This document shows, one piece after another, positions 1 to 36,986 of a DNA stretch of 64,000 nt. The notes under the pieces were generated by a model. It was not told the DNA's origin. It worked only from the letters and a program-made list of their open reading frames with translations, and ran no database searches. A program made the position numbers and the translations under genes. The number at the start of each line of letters is the position of its first letter. Position 1 is the stretch's first letter. Source of the DNA: Schistocephalus solidus (Eukaryota > Platyhelminthes > Cestoda > Diphyllobothriidea > Diphyllobothriidae); assembly GCA_017591395.1 (NCBI GenBank), contig WEDG01004919.1:50669-114668 (forward strand), given 5' to 3'.

Positions 1-701
1 TCCAGTTTTTTTCAGAATCGGTCGTTCTTTTTGGCATTCGTGTCTTTTCTCCACACCGCACATTTTGTTCGCTTGTTTCTCGATGTTCGCACTCAAGTTG
101 GCTGTCTCGTGCAACGACCTAATATCGGCGAAACACGTCTAGGATTTAAGCTAGTACATGTTGCGTCAGTATGGTCTATTATCTAGCCTATGTGTATATG
201 TATATGTACTACTGACTACCTCTTGGCAGTTAATGAATATTACGCGATTATCCCGCTGCGACTGGACTTCGTCTCAAATATTTAGATCGACTTTCAGACT
301 GAGCTTATAAAGCTTAATTCTGACTGAGTTACTCCAAGTTAGCTATTAATTTCTGAGGAGACCAAAAGCGGCGATTATTGAACTGAAATATCTACCAGAA
401 AAGCACACAAAAACGTTGAAGACTCGATAATGAGACGAACTCCTCGCAGGTTCGTCATGCGGTGGTAGAATGTCGGTGAAATTTGTGTCTAATCTTTCAG
501 CCAGAATCCATTCTTTCAGTATGTTGTATCATGTACCCTACATAAGTCGCGCTGCTTCATACATAATTAAAAATATAGACTTGTTTTGGTAGCTTTAGTC
601 TGGTTTACTTCAGTAACGTCCATTGCATTCACTATAGCCCTCCACTTTACATTGGCACTAATTTCTGACCAGGTGGTACCTTTGAATTTTCCCCCTATCA
701 G

Positions 702-26161
<25,460 letters not shown>

Positions 26162-26760
26162 GAACTCCAGCGTTCTACTCCATTTAGTGTATTTTTAGAA
26201 GGTTTCGGTTCTTCTACTTGGCGCTTTAAAAATATACTCATTTTAACTTTTTTGTAATTTCGGTGAATCACCCATGACGGACGTATTTAAGAAGTCAAGT
26301 TCGACAAACGTACACTTTCGACTTCATAATCAGGCTTTTACAGTAATATAAGGGAGGATAGGATATCAAAAGAGCCAATAAACAGTACGTATGGCGGAGA
26401 TGTTTGAGGACGTTCAGATGTCTAGTCCTGTCAGGGGCTGAGAGGGGGAGCTTGTTGTTTAACAAGTCGGGGGAATTTTTTCTCAGGAATGTGGGTCCAA
26501 GCTTTAGTTTAAACAAGTCTTGGTCATATTCTCATTTCCGGGCACTGTGGACACTACTCTGCGCTGCGTAATTGCCATTTCTCGGAGTCAATTTGACAAA
26601 TGTTTCCTACTGATTCTTGCAATGCACCCTTTTTACTCTTGATTGGGTTGCATAACTCACCCAAATCCGTCTTCATTTGTGGATTGCAAGTTAACCTGAC
26701 TCATGAAGATCGCGAAAGGGTATATCTGCGGTTGATCCTCACTGTTTACTTGGGAACCAG
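26162..26760 (+). other. Presumed ARS2 3' untranslated region and flank
   Basis: AT-rich sequence after the stop. No canonical AATAAA was found close to the stop; the first good match (CAATAAAACGG, about 26763) lies about 600 bp on, at the edge of the RTE-like LINE, so which polyadenylation site is used is unclear. Confidence 0.4.
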
Positions 26761-26772
26761 TCAATAAAACGG

Positions 26773-29373
26773 ATGGCCTCTATGCGACCGAAAGGCCACT
26801 TCATGAGCATCACTGTCGCCTCCGTGTACGCACCCTCTTCCCCTGCCGAACACCGTGACAAAGAGGCGTTTTACTCGTACCTGCAAGCGTTAGGTGAAAG
26901 ACTCTCGTGCCGTGATCTGCTGCTTTTTGCTGGGGACTGGACTTGGTGACTCCATGAAATGTCATCTAATTTGTCGTTTTGGGTTTTTTTCTCGATATGC
27001 AAATGGTGTGAGACTGATGAATGTTGCTGACCAGAACCGACTGTGAGGAATACAGGCTTCCATCACCGCAACAAACACCTGCTGACCTGGTATTCAAACG
27101 ACGGTCATATGGCCAGTTAGATCGACTACATCCCAGCCAGTTCACGGTTCCGCAGCTGGATTCACGATAGCCAGACGTGTACTGCCTATGGGTCTGACCA
27201 TGTTCTCGTTCGTACACGATTGAAAATGCACTGATCATCCGCACCCAAGATGTCTCGATGTCACCAAAATCCGGAACTGCCGAATCCCGAACAGAGAAAT
27301 CCGGTCCTGATTCACTATCCGAGCAGACGGAGAAGGCAGTAGTGAGTGGTCATCACTGAAAGCATTAGTCTATGGGGCTGCTGAGAAAATCTTTGGATAT
27401 ACTCAGTGACGCTACAGTCAGTGGATCAGCGGAAGAACCCTGCAATTGTCTGCCTAGACGGCTCGAGCCAGGTCTCATAACGATGGTTCCTTCCGCCAAC
27501 TCCAAAAGATAACGGCAACATCGGCAAGGAAAGACCGGAAATAATATTGGGCTGAAATAGCGATCTTAATAGAGCAGGCCTCAAACATAGGTGACACTCA
27601 AAAACTACCAAATTTTCTGCAAATTTGGTGGTAATTCTTCTACACTAAGTGATTTTGTTCGTGACCTGATTGACACCTTTATTGCTGACAACTCGGCCAA
27701 GATCGAACGCTGGTGTGAGCACTTCGAACATCTTCTAAACTTCGATAACGAACCCAGCACTCCCTCGTTCCCATGTGCAACGGAGTCTCTTCCTTCTCCT
27801 GTCTATGCATTTTCATGTGACTGCCTGAAGGAGAAGTCGGTGATGCCACACAAAGGATGCACAACAACAAGGTACCTGGAGAGGATGGTATATTCGCTGA
27901 AATCTACAAGTCATGTGTTGACATACTGGCGCCCTGACTCCATGAAGTTATTACACAAGCGTGTAGAGACGAGGTTACTCCTGCTGACTGGTGCTCAGGC
28001 ATCCGTGTACCCTCTCCACAAAAAGGGAGGTTTGCGAGACGCGAGAACTACCGTGATATATTTCTTATCGATTTTACGGTTAAGATCTTCGCTATTGTCC
28101 TTCTCAGGAGATTCCAGGCTGTGCGCGACTCTAGGCCGAGCTAGCCGGATTCCGTGCTGTTCATGGATGTGTGGACCAAATATTCACGCTAAGACGCATC
28201 CTTGAATTCCGCCATAGTTACCAGCAACTGATGACCGTCTGCTTTGTCGACTTCGCCGCCGCGTTCGATTCCGTCCACCGTGAATCCTTATGGTGGATAG
28301 TGGCCCTAGATGGTGTATCACCGAAAATCACCGCTATTATCAAGGCCAATTATAGCTCAACCATCGCGCGAGTTGTAGTTTATAACAAATTCTTACAGTC
28401 GTATGATATTCGGTATGGTGTTCGATAAGGTTGTATCCTGCCGCTCATTCTGCTTAACTACGCTATCGAATGGATTCTAGGGAAGGCCCTGTATGAAGAG
28501 AAAGGTGTTGAGCTCGCACACGGACGCCGGCTGGCTGATCTCGACTACGCAGATGATATCGCCTTACTAGCTTCAAGCTTTGGTGATCTGTAGTCTATGG
28601 TGTCGCAGGTGAATGAGGTCGCTAAATCGGTCGACTTGTCCATAAACGCGGGGAAGACCAAAGTTTTTTTCAAGCTGCATCCCTGTCCAGGAGAAAGCAT
28701 TTCTCGAGGTTGATGGCTATCAACTTGAAGAGGTAGACAGTTTCAAATACCTTGAGGCAAGGGTTGTTGCCGAATGAACATAGCAAGGATGACATTGTCT
28801 CCCGAATCGATGCTGCTTATCGGGTTTTCTCAATTCTTAGAAAGTTCCCGTGGGCACGACGTGACATAACTATCGCCACAAAGATTCATGTGTACCGTGC
28901 AGCTGTCCGGTCTATCCTTCTCTATCGCTGTGAATGCTGGGCTATACACGTGGTAGATGAGCGAAAACTGGAGGAATTTGACCACCACTGCTTGAGGACC
29001 ATTCTCCGAGTGAATTACACGGACTTCTTCTCAAATGAGATTGTCCGCACTCGCTGCGAAGACATCGCAAGTATATCTCAATCCATCCAAGAACGACGAC
29101 TGAGGTGGTTTGGGCATGTTCTTCGAAGCCTACCTCACGAGCTCAGTGTTACTGCCCTTGATCCGGCCCAACTACTCAATTGGAAGCTTCGAAGAGGGGG
29201 TCAGCTCAAAACCTAGCTCGACACACTTCGTCAAGACATGGAAGTTGTTCTTGGATTTTTGCTATTCGGCGTCCTTCGTTGGCGAAGAAAACGGATTGAG
29301 CTCTCCAGGTCTTCTGCCGCGGATCGTCGCGCGTGGAGGGGCACAATCCGTGACATCATTGAGGCCGGCTAGA
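26773..29373 (+). mobile_element. RTE-like non-LTR retrotransposon, degenerate
   Basis: Endonuclease remains at 26773-27300 (KGHFMSITVASVYAPSSPAEH, LFAGDW, then IDYIPASSRF and GSDHVLV) with stops and shifts; reverse transcriptase at 27590-28750 with VCFVDFAAAFDSVHRESLW and the catalytic LDYADDIALLASSF; and a C-terminal region 28752-29370 (SRIDAAYRVFSILRKFPW, HHCLRTILRV, QERRLRWFGHVLRS). The YADDIALLA motif and the RRLRWFGH tail are typical of RTE-clade LINEs. It lacks zinc fingers, unlike the other LINE here, and its frame is broken many times. Confidence 0.85.
28752..29216 (+). pseudogene. RTE-like LINE reverse transcriptase C-terminal region
   Basis: A 154-codon open piece carrying the thumb and post-RT region. 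Reading on with one stop at 29214 gives WLDTLRQDMEVV to AWRGTIRDIIEAG at 29370, the end of the LINE protein. The piece is open only because it escaped mutation. Confidence 0.75.
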
Positions 29374-29509
29374 TAAGGCATGATCGCAGCCGTAACATGT
29401 ACAAGTAAGTTAGCACTATGTATTTGGCTACGTGTACAGCAATGGTCAACCCCGTTAATCCGAGCACACGAAGCTACCGGCCATATAGACTAAGGGGGGG
29501 AGTGCATCA

Positions 29510-30110
29510 CTAAGTCGGCAGACATCCACATACACTCGCCGCACTCACCTCCTCTGCCCAAAATGTACGTGCACATGCACTCACCGTATGGGCTTGTTCC
29601 GTCACATGCGCGGAAGTGGAGCTCACTGCGATAGCGAAACTCCAAACACACCCTCCATACCCAAAAATGTTCCCATCTCCGGCACCAACTAATCCCCATC
29701 CACCAGCACCAACAATATTAGCCTCACCAACTCAACTGACAGCCCCTAACCTATCCTTTCCTCATGAGCACCGCACATGCACGTCACGCATCAGCTTGGT
29801 CGGTTACTTGTGAGTGAGTGGCCAACCAGTACCAGAAAAACTAACACCCATTGCGCATGCTACAACCGTTCACACATGAACGCAGTGCATGAGCCTATTT
29901 GGTCACATGCACCTCCATGAAAACCTGCGGTAGGAAATTGCCGGCTATAACATACTACAGCTCTTCTCGTCACCAGCACCTATATCACAGATGACCACGC
30001 CTAACTGGACTCAACGCATGTTGCGAAGTTTGATCTTCGGCTCCTTTCCCATGTGGCTTATCTGCTGCATGTGTGATCGGAGCCTAAAACTTTCATGGTA
30101 CGCTAAAAGA
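29510..30110 (+). mobile_element. 3' tail of zinc-finger LINE, degenerate copy
   Basis: CPKCTCTCTHRMGLFRHMRG, YTRRTHL, Pro/Thr/Ser-rich spacers and LVTSTYITDDHA follow the pattern of the zinc-finger region of the LINE at 35908-39790; the flanking GGCTCCTTTCCCATGTGGCTTATCTGCTGCATG also follows the copy at 51260. No reverse transcriptase remains. Confidence 0.65.
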
Positions 30111-30114
30111 CGTG

Positions 30115-30655
30115 GCGTGGATGGTTACCAACTGTAGTTACCGAGTGAGGAGAGTGAGTATGAGTACCGATCATGCCCACTTTGGGTATCTAGTGATTTG
30201 GTGCGACGGACAAAGAAGTAAGGACGGTACCGTCTAAAAGACGCGTTAGGTCAACACGACCAGAATCGAGGTTCTTGTTGGCATACGAAATCGTAGAATA
30301 GTAACTGGATGAGTGACTATGATAATTTGATTGTTAGAGTACGGATATAAGGAGACGATATAAAAATTAGATATTATACAAGTATACTCGAATGTAACAA
30401 GGATACGTTAAACTTATGGCAATATGTATATAATCGGATAAGACGATGAGACGTTAAGGGAGGTGAAACGCGTACGTAATCGAAAAGAATAACTATCAGT
30501 TAAGAAAGAGACTTATCGGGACGGCGATTTGAGTGCGAGACGGTTGGACAAGCGGGCCGAATTCTGAAAAGGTGATCCCAAACAGGGAATGCCGGTTGAA
30601 ACAAAAACAGTTCGGTTTCAGTCTGTTCCAACTGATACGATAGTTCAGACCGCGG
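30115..30655. other. Unassigned AT-rich spacer
   Basis: No recognised coding, tRNA-like motif or repeat beyond local AT-richness. Confidence 0.5.
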
Positions 30656-30659
30656 GCTT

Positions 30660-30940
30660 AGCCCGTGCATTTTTATGTAGCGGCCGACTGGCGGACTGAG
30701 AGTCAGGTTGCAATGGCTCCATCTTAACGTGACCTTTATGGCACCTTCACTCTGTGGGATCCGAGCCAGGTGTGACGGCTCCGGCTCTATCAGGCACCTG
30801 CACCATCCCCCAATTCTGGTCTTCTTGACTTGACCTTTACACCGGACCCAGATGAGGGAGGAAGAGAGAGTGCGGTGGAGGCAGATCAAGTCTTATCTCA
30901 CTATAATCCAATTCACGCGCAATTAACAGTCCATGCGCCA
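30660..30940 (+). repeat. GC-rich interspersed repeat (family A), partial
   Basis: Carries GGCGGACTGAGAGTCAGG, TGCAATGGCTCC, TTCTTGACTTGACCTTTACACC, GAGAGAGTGCGGT and AATTCACGCGC in the order seen in the copies at 35030, 45015, 51325, 54060, 54240 and 58725. No long conserved frame is shared between copies, so it is probably a non-autonomous element. Confidence 0.75.
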
Positions 30941-32080
30941 TCTTGTTGAGGGACACGTGGCGGACCTTGTCGGATACGACTGTCGAACTGTCATCATATG
31001 TGAATATCTGAAAACGAAATTTAGAAGATTCAGTGTTTGCCCGTTCGTGAACTCTGTCGCCCCTATCTAGGGCTGATTTACGTCAATGTGTGCTCACTCA
31101 TGTATGACTTAACACCAAGTTTTAATTGCATGCAAAAGGCCTCGCAACAGTGTTAACTGAGCCTGGGAATTTTCAGCTGCTTTTCCTTTTGGTTTAAAAG
31201 TTTGTGAAACCAACCACGTCCCAGAACTGCACCAGTACGGCCTGTATGCACTAAAAAACCGGTCCTATGTGGGTGCAGAGATCGTGCGAACTCCCTTGTA
31301 ACTGGTCTGGTTCCCGGGAACAGTCACATTTTGTACTGTGACAAACTCGTGTAAACCTTTCTTGGCTGCTGTAGATGCTCACGCTGCTGAAGAAGGGTCA
31401 GCAGGCTTTCCTATCTAAAGCCACAAACTCGTGAAGTGGAAAGACGGTGACAATGTGCACACTCGAGGAGGATAAGGTGATGTAAGCGGCCTTTTAAGGG
31501 GAATTGTGATATCATGGCTGCTAGTGAGCTCATACATTTTTGTCTTGTTGTCTCCTACCCGTCTTTGCATGTCGATGAAGCCTATCAAGCAGACGGGGCA
31601 CCCACTGCCTTAAGGCCTTCCATCCACACTGGAAGCGGATCATTATATTGACTTTACAGGCACGCAGATAATGCCTCGGTCCAGCAAGATGTCCAGTTGG
31701 CATATAGATCGTGCTTCGCGTCATTACTACTGGAGGGTGCGATGGTGTGAGTGACCAACCTGGTGCACAGCTGAGTTGTTCAGCGACCATTTAAAAGGCA
31801 CACTGACGAAGATCGAATGTGTAAGTCCAGTTAGAAAATAGGGTACAAGGACTCCTGTAAAACGGGTAGGTTAGATAAGTGAGGCAATTATCGGAGGCTG
31901 CGGAAGGCATTGAAAATACTCCCCTTTCTAGCATAAGTTTATTTCCTTGCTCGAATGAGACATTTGGACAAACGTGCAATCTGAAATTTGCAAATCAGGA
32001 ACGCGTAAACGGGGGAACCTGAAAGTTCAAGTTTATTGGTTAAAGAAGGTTGGATTGGGTAACAGGGACTGCGGTAAACA
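30940..32080. other. Unassigned spacer, 1.1 kb
   Basis: Short antisense and sense open frames only; I recognise no domain, repeat family or tRNA-like head. Confidence 0.5.
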
Positions 32081-32084
32081 AGCA

Positions 32085-32520
32085 AACTTAACTCTAACCC
32101 TTTCCATACGACCTATCTTTAAACCAATCTTCACCTTAAACCTAGCATTAACCTTGACCTAGCCGCCATGGACTTTATTATGTCCAATCAGAACGTAACC
32201 TTAAATCAAATAAACAAACATTGAATGACAATAAAAACGAAGGGCGTAAGGATGAGTTGTATGGCCGCCTAAACAGCACATGGTAAAAGGAGCCATCCAC
32301 AATACATGGGGCTTTGCGCTAAATTCCAATGAAATTAGTATTAGGATTAGGGTAAGGGCTACGATTAAGGTTAGGGTTAGGTCAAGGTGAGAATTTGAGT
32401 TAGGGGCATAACTTGGCTAAGGGTTAAGGTTCTTATTGTGTTAACTGTAGGGTTAAGGTTTAGGGTAGGATTAGGGTTAAGATTACGGTGAAAGTTCCGT
32501 TTTATGTTAGGGTTAGTACT
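32085..32520. repeat. Degenerate TTAGGG-like (telomere-type) repeats, both orientations
   Basis: AACTCTAACCCTTTCC and CTTAAACCTAGCATTAACCTTG at 32085-32160 face GGATTAGGGTAAGGGCTACG and GGTTAGGGTTAGGTC-type tracts at 32345-32515. TTAGGG is the flatworm telomere motif; here units are imperfect and interrupted. Smaller tracts occur at 34540-34600, 48255-48300 and 55345-55420. Confidence 0.6.
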
Positions 32521-32559
32521 AGGATTAAAAGACGGGTATATTTACCCTGCCTGTAAGCA

Positions 32560-33700
32560 CCTATTTTAAGCGGGTGGGGGGTGGTTTTTATTGCCGTATC
32601 GTGTTAAACGGCCATACAAGGCACCCCTATTACTAAGGGTTCATCTATTAGCTTGTCGCCGCCACTCCTTTACTCCAATTAAGTCAATTCCTTTGAGGGT
32701 GAACTGGAGATATCCGAGAAGTTAGATCGGCAAACCGATCTCATTTTCCCGCCTAATCTGAATAAGCATTTATTCTACACAACTTGTTACACGCCAAAGG
32801 TTTACATCCACAGCTGTGTTTATTCACATGGCAGAGTTTAATACTCACTAATGCTGCCATAGGCTTTCCCGCGGAAACCCAGCTTATTCCTTTCCGTAGC
32901 TTGGTCGAAAGCATGCTAAAGGTATAGCTCAGAACCGGTTTTTGTATAACTAAGCACCTCGATGTTATAACGTTCCTACCTTATCCCTCCTACAAAAGAT
33001 CTTTGACTTTGAATGCCACCTATTTCAGTATCGACTGTACATCAAGTTTGTACTAGATAGGAAGGCATTTCAAAGTCCTGGAACAAACTGGCGAAGAGCC
33101 GTTTTCTGATTGGTTGGGAGGAACCGGGTTTTGAAAAGTGGCTGAACGTCAGCTCCAGGACCGTCACAAGCCGACATTTTGACCATCGTGCGGGCGACCT
33201 CCACTGTGTGCCCCACGGAGTCTACGCAGGATGGTCAGTTGCGCGAGAAGTCGCTCATAGTAGAGTAGACTTAGGTAGTAACTTCCGCACTTTCACCTCA
33301 CTCACTCAACGCAGCCTGGTGGAAATTCAGTGTCCAAAAGCCGGAAGGCTGGCTCAAACGTATCGGGTGACAAAAATTAAACGGCTCGTCCACGCGGTGC
33401 AGTCTCACACTCCTCCGAAATGTGAACGTCATAAACCATGTAAGGACGTTTGATGAGGGATTGACCCTCGGTTCAGAGGGGGCGAAGGCTAGTTCTGCAG
33501 CTACTAGCCCTTTAAACTACGGCTGATAGCGGGCCTTAGGATTTTCAGAAGCATCCAATTTGATATCAGTGGGGAATGCCTTTGATTTGCGTGGTAAAAT
33601 GTGCCCTCCGTGCCGAACTCACTCTCCTCTCCGTCTCTCACACGCACTCTGTCTACTACACGACGGCAATGATAACTTCTGGGTGTCTAACAATAATTCA
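32560..33700. other. Unassigned spacer, 1.1 kb
   Basis: No recognised gene or element. An 81-codon open frame at 33208-33453 has no known domain. Confidence 0.5.
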
Positions 33701-33737
33701 TTATTATTATTATAAGTGTATTATTATTATTATAAGT

Positions 33738-33793
<56 letters not shown>

Positions 33794-33796
33794 AGT

Positions 33797-33865
<69 letters not shown>
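33701..33865. repeat. (ATT)n microsatellite with regular ATAAGTGT interruptions
   Basis: About 165 bp of ATT/TTA repeat with the interruption ATAAGTGTATT recurring near 33712, 33732 and 33791, and TTAGTGTA at the right edge. Regular interruptions suggest duplication of an interrupted unit. Confidence 0.95.
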
Positions 33866-34715
33866 GTGTAGACATCGTGCGTCGGAAGGGGAAAGTGGCC
33901 GACCCTAGGTCTTCTGCGCGTAAGTTTGTTGGCTGGACAGTTCGCAACTCGCTAAGCACCGGGGGAATACCACGTCTTACCTTTAAAAAGACGGCAGGAA
34001 CGCAATATGCGACCCTTCTCAAGGAACAATGGGTAGGTCAGCGTCTACTAGACGAAAGGTGGTAATAGGGTTTTATGGGTGGAGGTAAATGGAGGAGAGG
34101 AGAGCGCCAACCTATTTTCCAACACTATATATTGTGCTCGTTACGGTTAGCATTCTTTTCAGGGTAAGCAGGGTCGCACAGTAGTATTTTGCCACGCCGA
34201 CCACTATGCACGATGGTATTCCAAAGTGAGCTGACCCACTTTTTACGGACCTGCGGCAAGAAGGAGGCCGGCTCTGTATGATCTTTCATTGCCAAAGTAA
34301 AATTGATAGGATTTGCAATTACGGCGGCGTCTTACTAGTCACCATTTGGAAAGTTACCTTTTGAACCGATCATTCGGTCCTCCTACTGCCAGTGAAATAT
34401 TGTGCGCTCCGACCACAATGGCTGGGGCTGGGTTTAGGTTGGCGTGTAATACGGTCGGGTATTAAACACTGACCTATCGGTTGTTCCCTGCATGGGGTCG
34501 CATATCCAGTTCTTGACAAAAACTTCCACCATAACCTTAGCACTAACCCTAATCCTGGCACTAACCTTCCTAACACCAACCATAATATTCTTAAACCTAA
34601 CCTTCCTCGAATTTAGCGCACGGCCACCTGTAATACAGTTTTATTCCATTGACAGGAGTTGAGAATTTCTATCAGCTTGATTTAACTTGCTAGCTTTGGA
34701 AGGCGTCCCATATAA
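33866..34715. other. Unassigned spacer with small telomere-like tract
   Basis: Follows the ATT microsatellite. An open frame through 34065 (IPRLTFKKTAGTQYATLL) has no known domain. CACTAACCCTAATCC and AACCTAACC phrases occur at 34540-34600. Confidence 0.4.
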
Positions 34716-34782
34716 AGTGTTATTTCCGGCCTGACGTTTCGAAATCACATTCGAATCCCGCATCAGAGACAGCGTCATTATG
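34716..34782 (-). ncRNA. Hammerhead-like motif, minus strand
   Basis: On the minus strand the segment reads CTGTCTCTGATGCGGGATTC, then GATTTC, GAAACGTCAGG and CCGGAAATAACA. This has the same order as the copies at 56976 and 60005 (CTGTCTCTGATGA, stem II, GAAACGTCAGG), with the last A of CTGATGA changed to C. No PLE coding is seen nearby, so it may be a solo terminal sequence. Confidence 0.45.
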
Positions 34783-35029
34783 GACCACGTCCATTTCTTC
34801 GCAATTTCTTTCTGAGATTCACTTCACTTTTTCGGTATAAGTTCTCTGTACTTACCCTCCGATAATTGGAGGCTCAAATGTTTATTTTAATGGAATCTGA
34901 CAAGCCGTCAGATAATTGCCAAATAATTAAGCCCACATGGGATAAAAATGTTATAATTATCTTAGCTTTGATTATACCTGGACTCTCGCTGAGTGGCCGA
35001 TGGTGACGTGCATAATCGCATAGGGAGCT

Positions 35030-35845
35030 ATGAATCTCAATGGCGGACACTGACACCCGACCGTTCTACCGTCGATTTCGACGAGGTCCAGCGTAGGTTC
35101 CACACCAGGTAGTGCAGGGTTGGTGACTTGCGCGTGAATTAGTTTTAAGTGATATTAGCCTTGCGCTGCAGCTACCGCACTCTCTCCTCCTCCCCCACCT
35201 GAGCCAGGTTTCAAGACAGAGTCAAGACGACCGGAGATGGGAGAGGGCGCAGGTGGCTGGCGCGGCCGGAGCCGCCCCTGAATGTACCCCCACACCTGAC
35301 TTGGATCTCACGGATTAGGAGTGCCATGAAGGCCACATTAAGAAGGAGCCATTGCAGCCTGAACACTCAGTCCGCCAGTCAGCCACTCCACACAAAACAC
35401 ACATTGGTCTGACCACGCGGTCCGAGTTATCCCGTCAGTTGGCAACCTTCCAAGCCACGGCTTTTAGCGCACTGTGATAGTTTCAAGCGCGTCAGATTGT
35501 TTATTGTGAGGAAAATGTGCTGAGCCGTTGACCTCATTCTCTCCCCCACCCCCACAATCAGACCACCATCCGAGCCAGTCAGTTGTCTGAGGTGGGAGTG
35601 GTTGCATTGGCTGTTGGGTCTGCGTACCCGTCTTCGCGCGCCACAGCACGACCTGGCCCCCATAACGCACACAACAGGATTCACTAAATCAGGGGATATG
35701 GATGAGCCATCGCCGTCGGACTCCCAGTCCACTGGTCAGCGATTCGACACAGAAAGCACTTACACTGGGCCGATGGCGTGGTCTGGTGTAAGCGTCAGAT
35801 TGGCAGCCTTCCAAGCCACGGTTTCTAGGAAACCGTGATTTTATC
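35030..35845 (-). repeat. Family A interspersed repeat, long copy
   Basis: The longest copy: from the AATCGACGGTAGAACGG end (35050) through CACGCGCAAGT, GGTGGGGGAGGAGGAGAGAG, CCATCTCCGGTCGTCTTGACTC, the GACTGAGTG region and the AAACAATCTGACGCGCTTG segment to about 35845. The copies at 58725-59415 (same strand) and 51325-52100 (opposite strand) align over most of it. No tRNA-like head or terminal inverted repeat is obvious. Confidence 0.8.
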
Positions 35846-35907
35846 AGGTACATTATGATGATTGTTAGGGTGGTGTGCGCTGATGTGGCTTAGCCTCCGG
35901 TGGTTTA

Positions 35908-36751
35908 CCGCAGGTTGTCGTGGATGCGCATGTGTCCTAAAAGGCCCATTAGGTGTGTTAATGTGCGAGAGCAGTGACGGCAGTGGAGGCTGGTGCGGCG
36001 ACTTTATGTCGGAGCCCCAGGCACTGGTTCACCAGCCTCACTGCGATGGATTCGCAGGTGACTAACCAGGCCGATGCGTAGGTTGAAGTGGCGGGCGCAT
36101 TGTGGGCAGGAGAAATTGGTAGAGGATGGGGGGAATGTCATTCTTGGTAGTGGGGGTTGCAGTGGCGGTAAGAATGGCAGGAGTGGAGGGTGTGCATGAT
36201 ATATCGGTTTTGTCGGCATTGCGGTGAATTCCGCTGTTATGGATGCGCATGTGACCGAATAGGCCCATGCGATGAGTGAATGCGCGAGGACAGTGACGAA
36301 AGTGGAGTGGACGATCTCTGCTGTGTGTTGGTTCCAGGCATTGGCTCAGCAGTCTCTGTGCGAGGGATATGCAAGTGACCGACCAGGCCGATGCGTGAGG
36401 TGAATGTGCGGTCACACTGAGGACAGTTTCCCCATCGCTGATGGTGGTGGTGGTGGTTGCGCGGGTGCGGGTAATAGACGATGCGTATTGGGATGTGGTC
36501 TCTCTGATGGTGGAGTAATGGAATTGATGCCAGGAGTGAGGGTGGGAGAGTCTGAAGGAAGGTTTGCAGAATTTGAAGTAGAAATTGGAATTGATGGATT
36601 GTTGGTGCATTGCGTCCAAAGATGTCCAACCAGGCCGATTCGCGCGCGGAAAATGCGTTGACAGCGCGGGCATGTTGGTAGAGCCTGGGCATCGAGGATG
36701 TTGTTCCGGTGAGCTAGTGACTTTTGGTGGTGGTGATCCATTTGGCCTCAT
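35908..36751 (-). pseudogene. C2H2 zinc-finger array at the LINE C-terminus
   Basis: Fingers seen: CPRCQRIFRARIGLVGHLWTQ (about 36690-36630), CDRTFTSRIGLVGHLHIP (about 36420-36365), HCPRAFTHRMGLFGHMRIHN (about 36300-36235), CARHFNLRIGLVSHLRIHR (about 36110-36045), and a fifth ending GHMRIHDNLR (about 35960-35917). Linkers contain the recurring TAEPMPGT / AGEPVPGAPT phrase. The first finger has Cys in place of the last His. Known LINE zinc fingers are mostly N-terminal (R2) or CCHC; a C-terminal C2H2 row suggests DNA or RNA target binding, which is inference. Confidence 0.8.
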
Positions 36752-36986
36752 AGATTGCTGAACCAGTCTTCACAGATCTTCTCCATAACGGTCTATCATA
36801 GGCGAGGTCCTACCAGGTCGCCGGGTTGATTTGCAGTTGCGTCAGCGATTTCTTCAAAGTGTCCTTGTAGCGTCGTTTTTGACCTCCCTGTTGGCAAGCA
36901 CCCGTAGCTACATCTTCGTAGAAAAGTCGTTTGGGTAGTCGCTCGTCGTCCATTCTCACCAGGTGGCCGCTCAATCGGAGTTGCAC

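Noticed and set aside
32085..32520. True telomere or chromosome end
   Set aside because: Units are degenerate, interrupted, in both orientations and flanked by more sequence on both sides.
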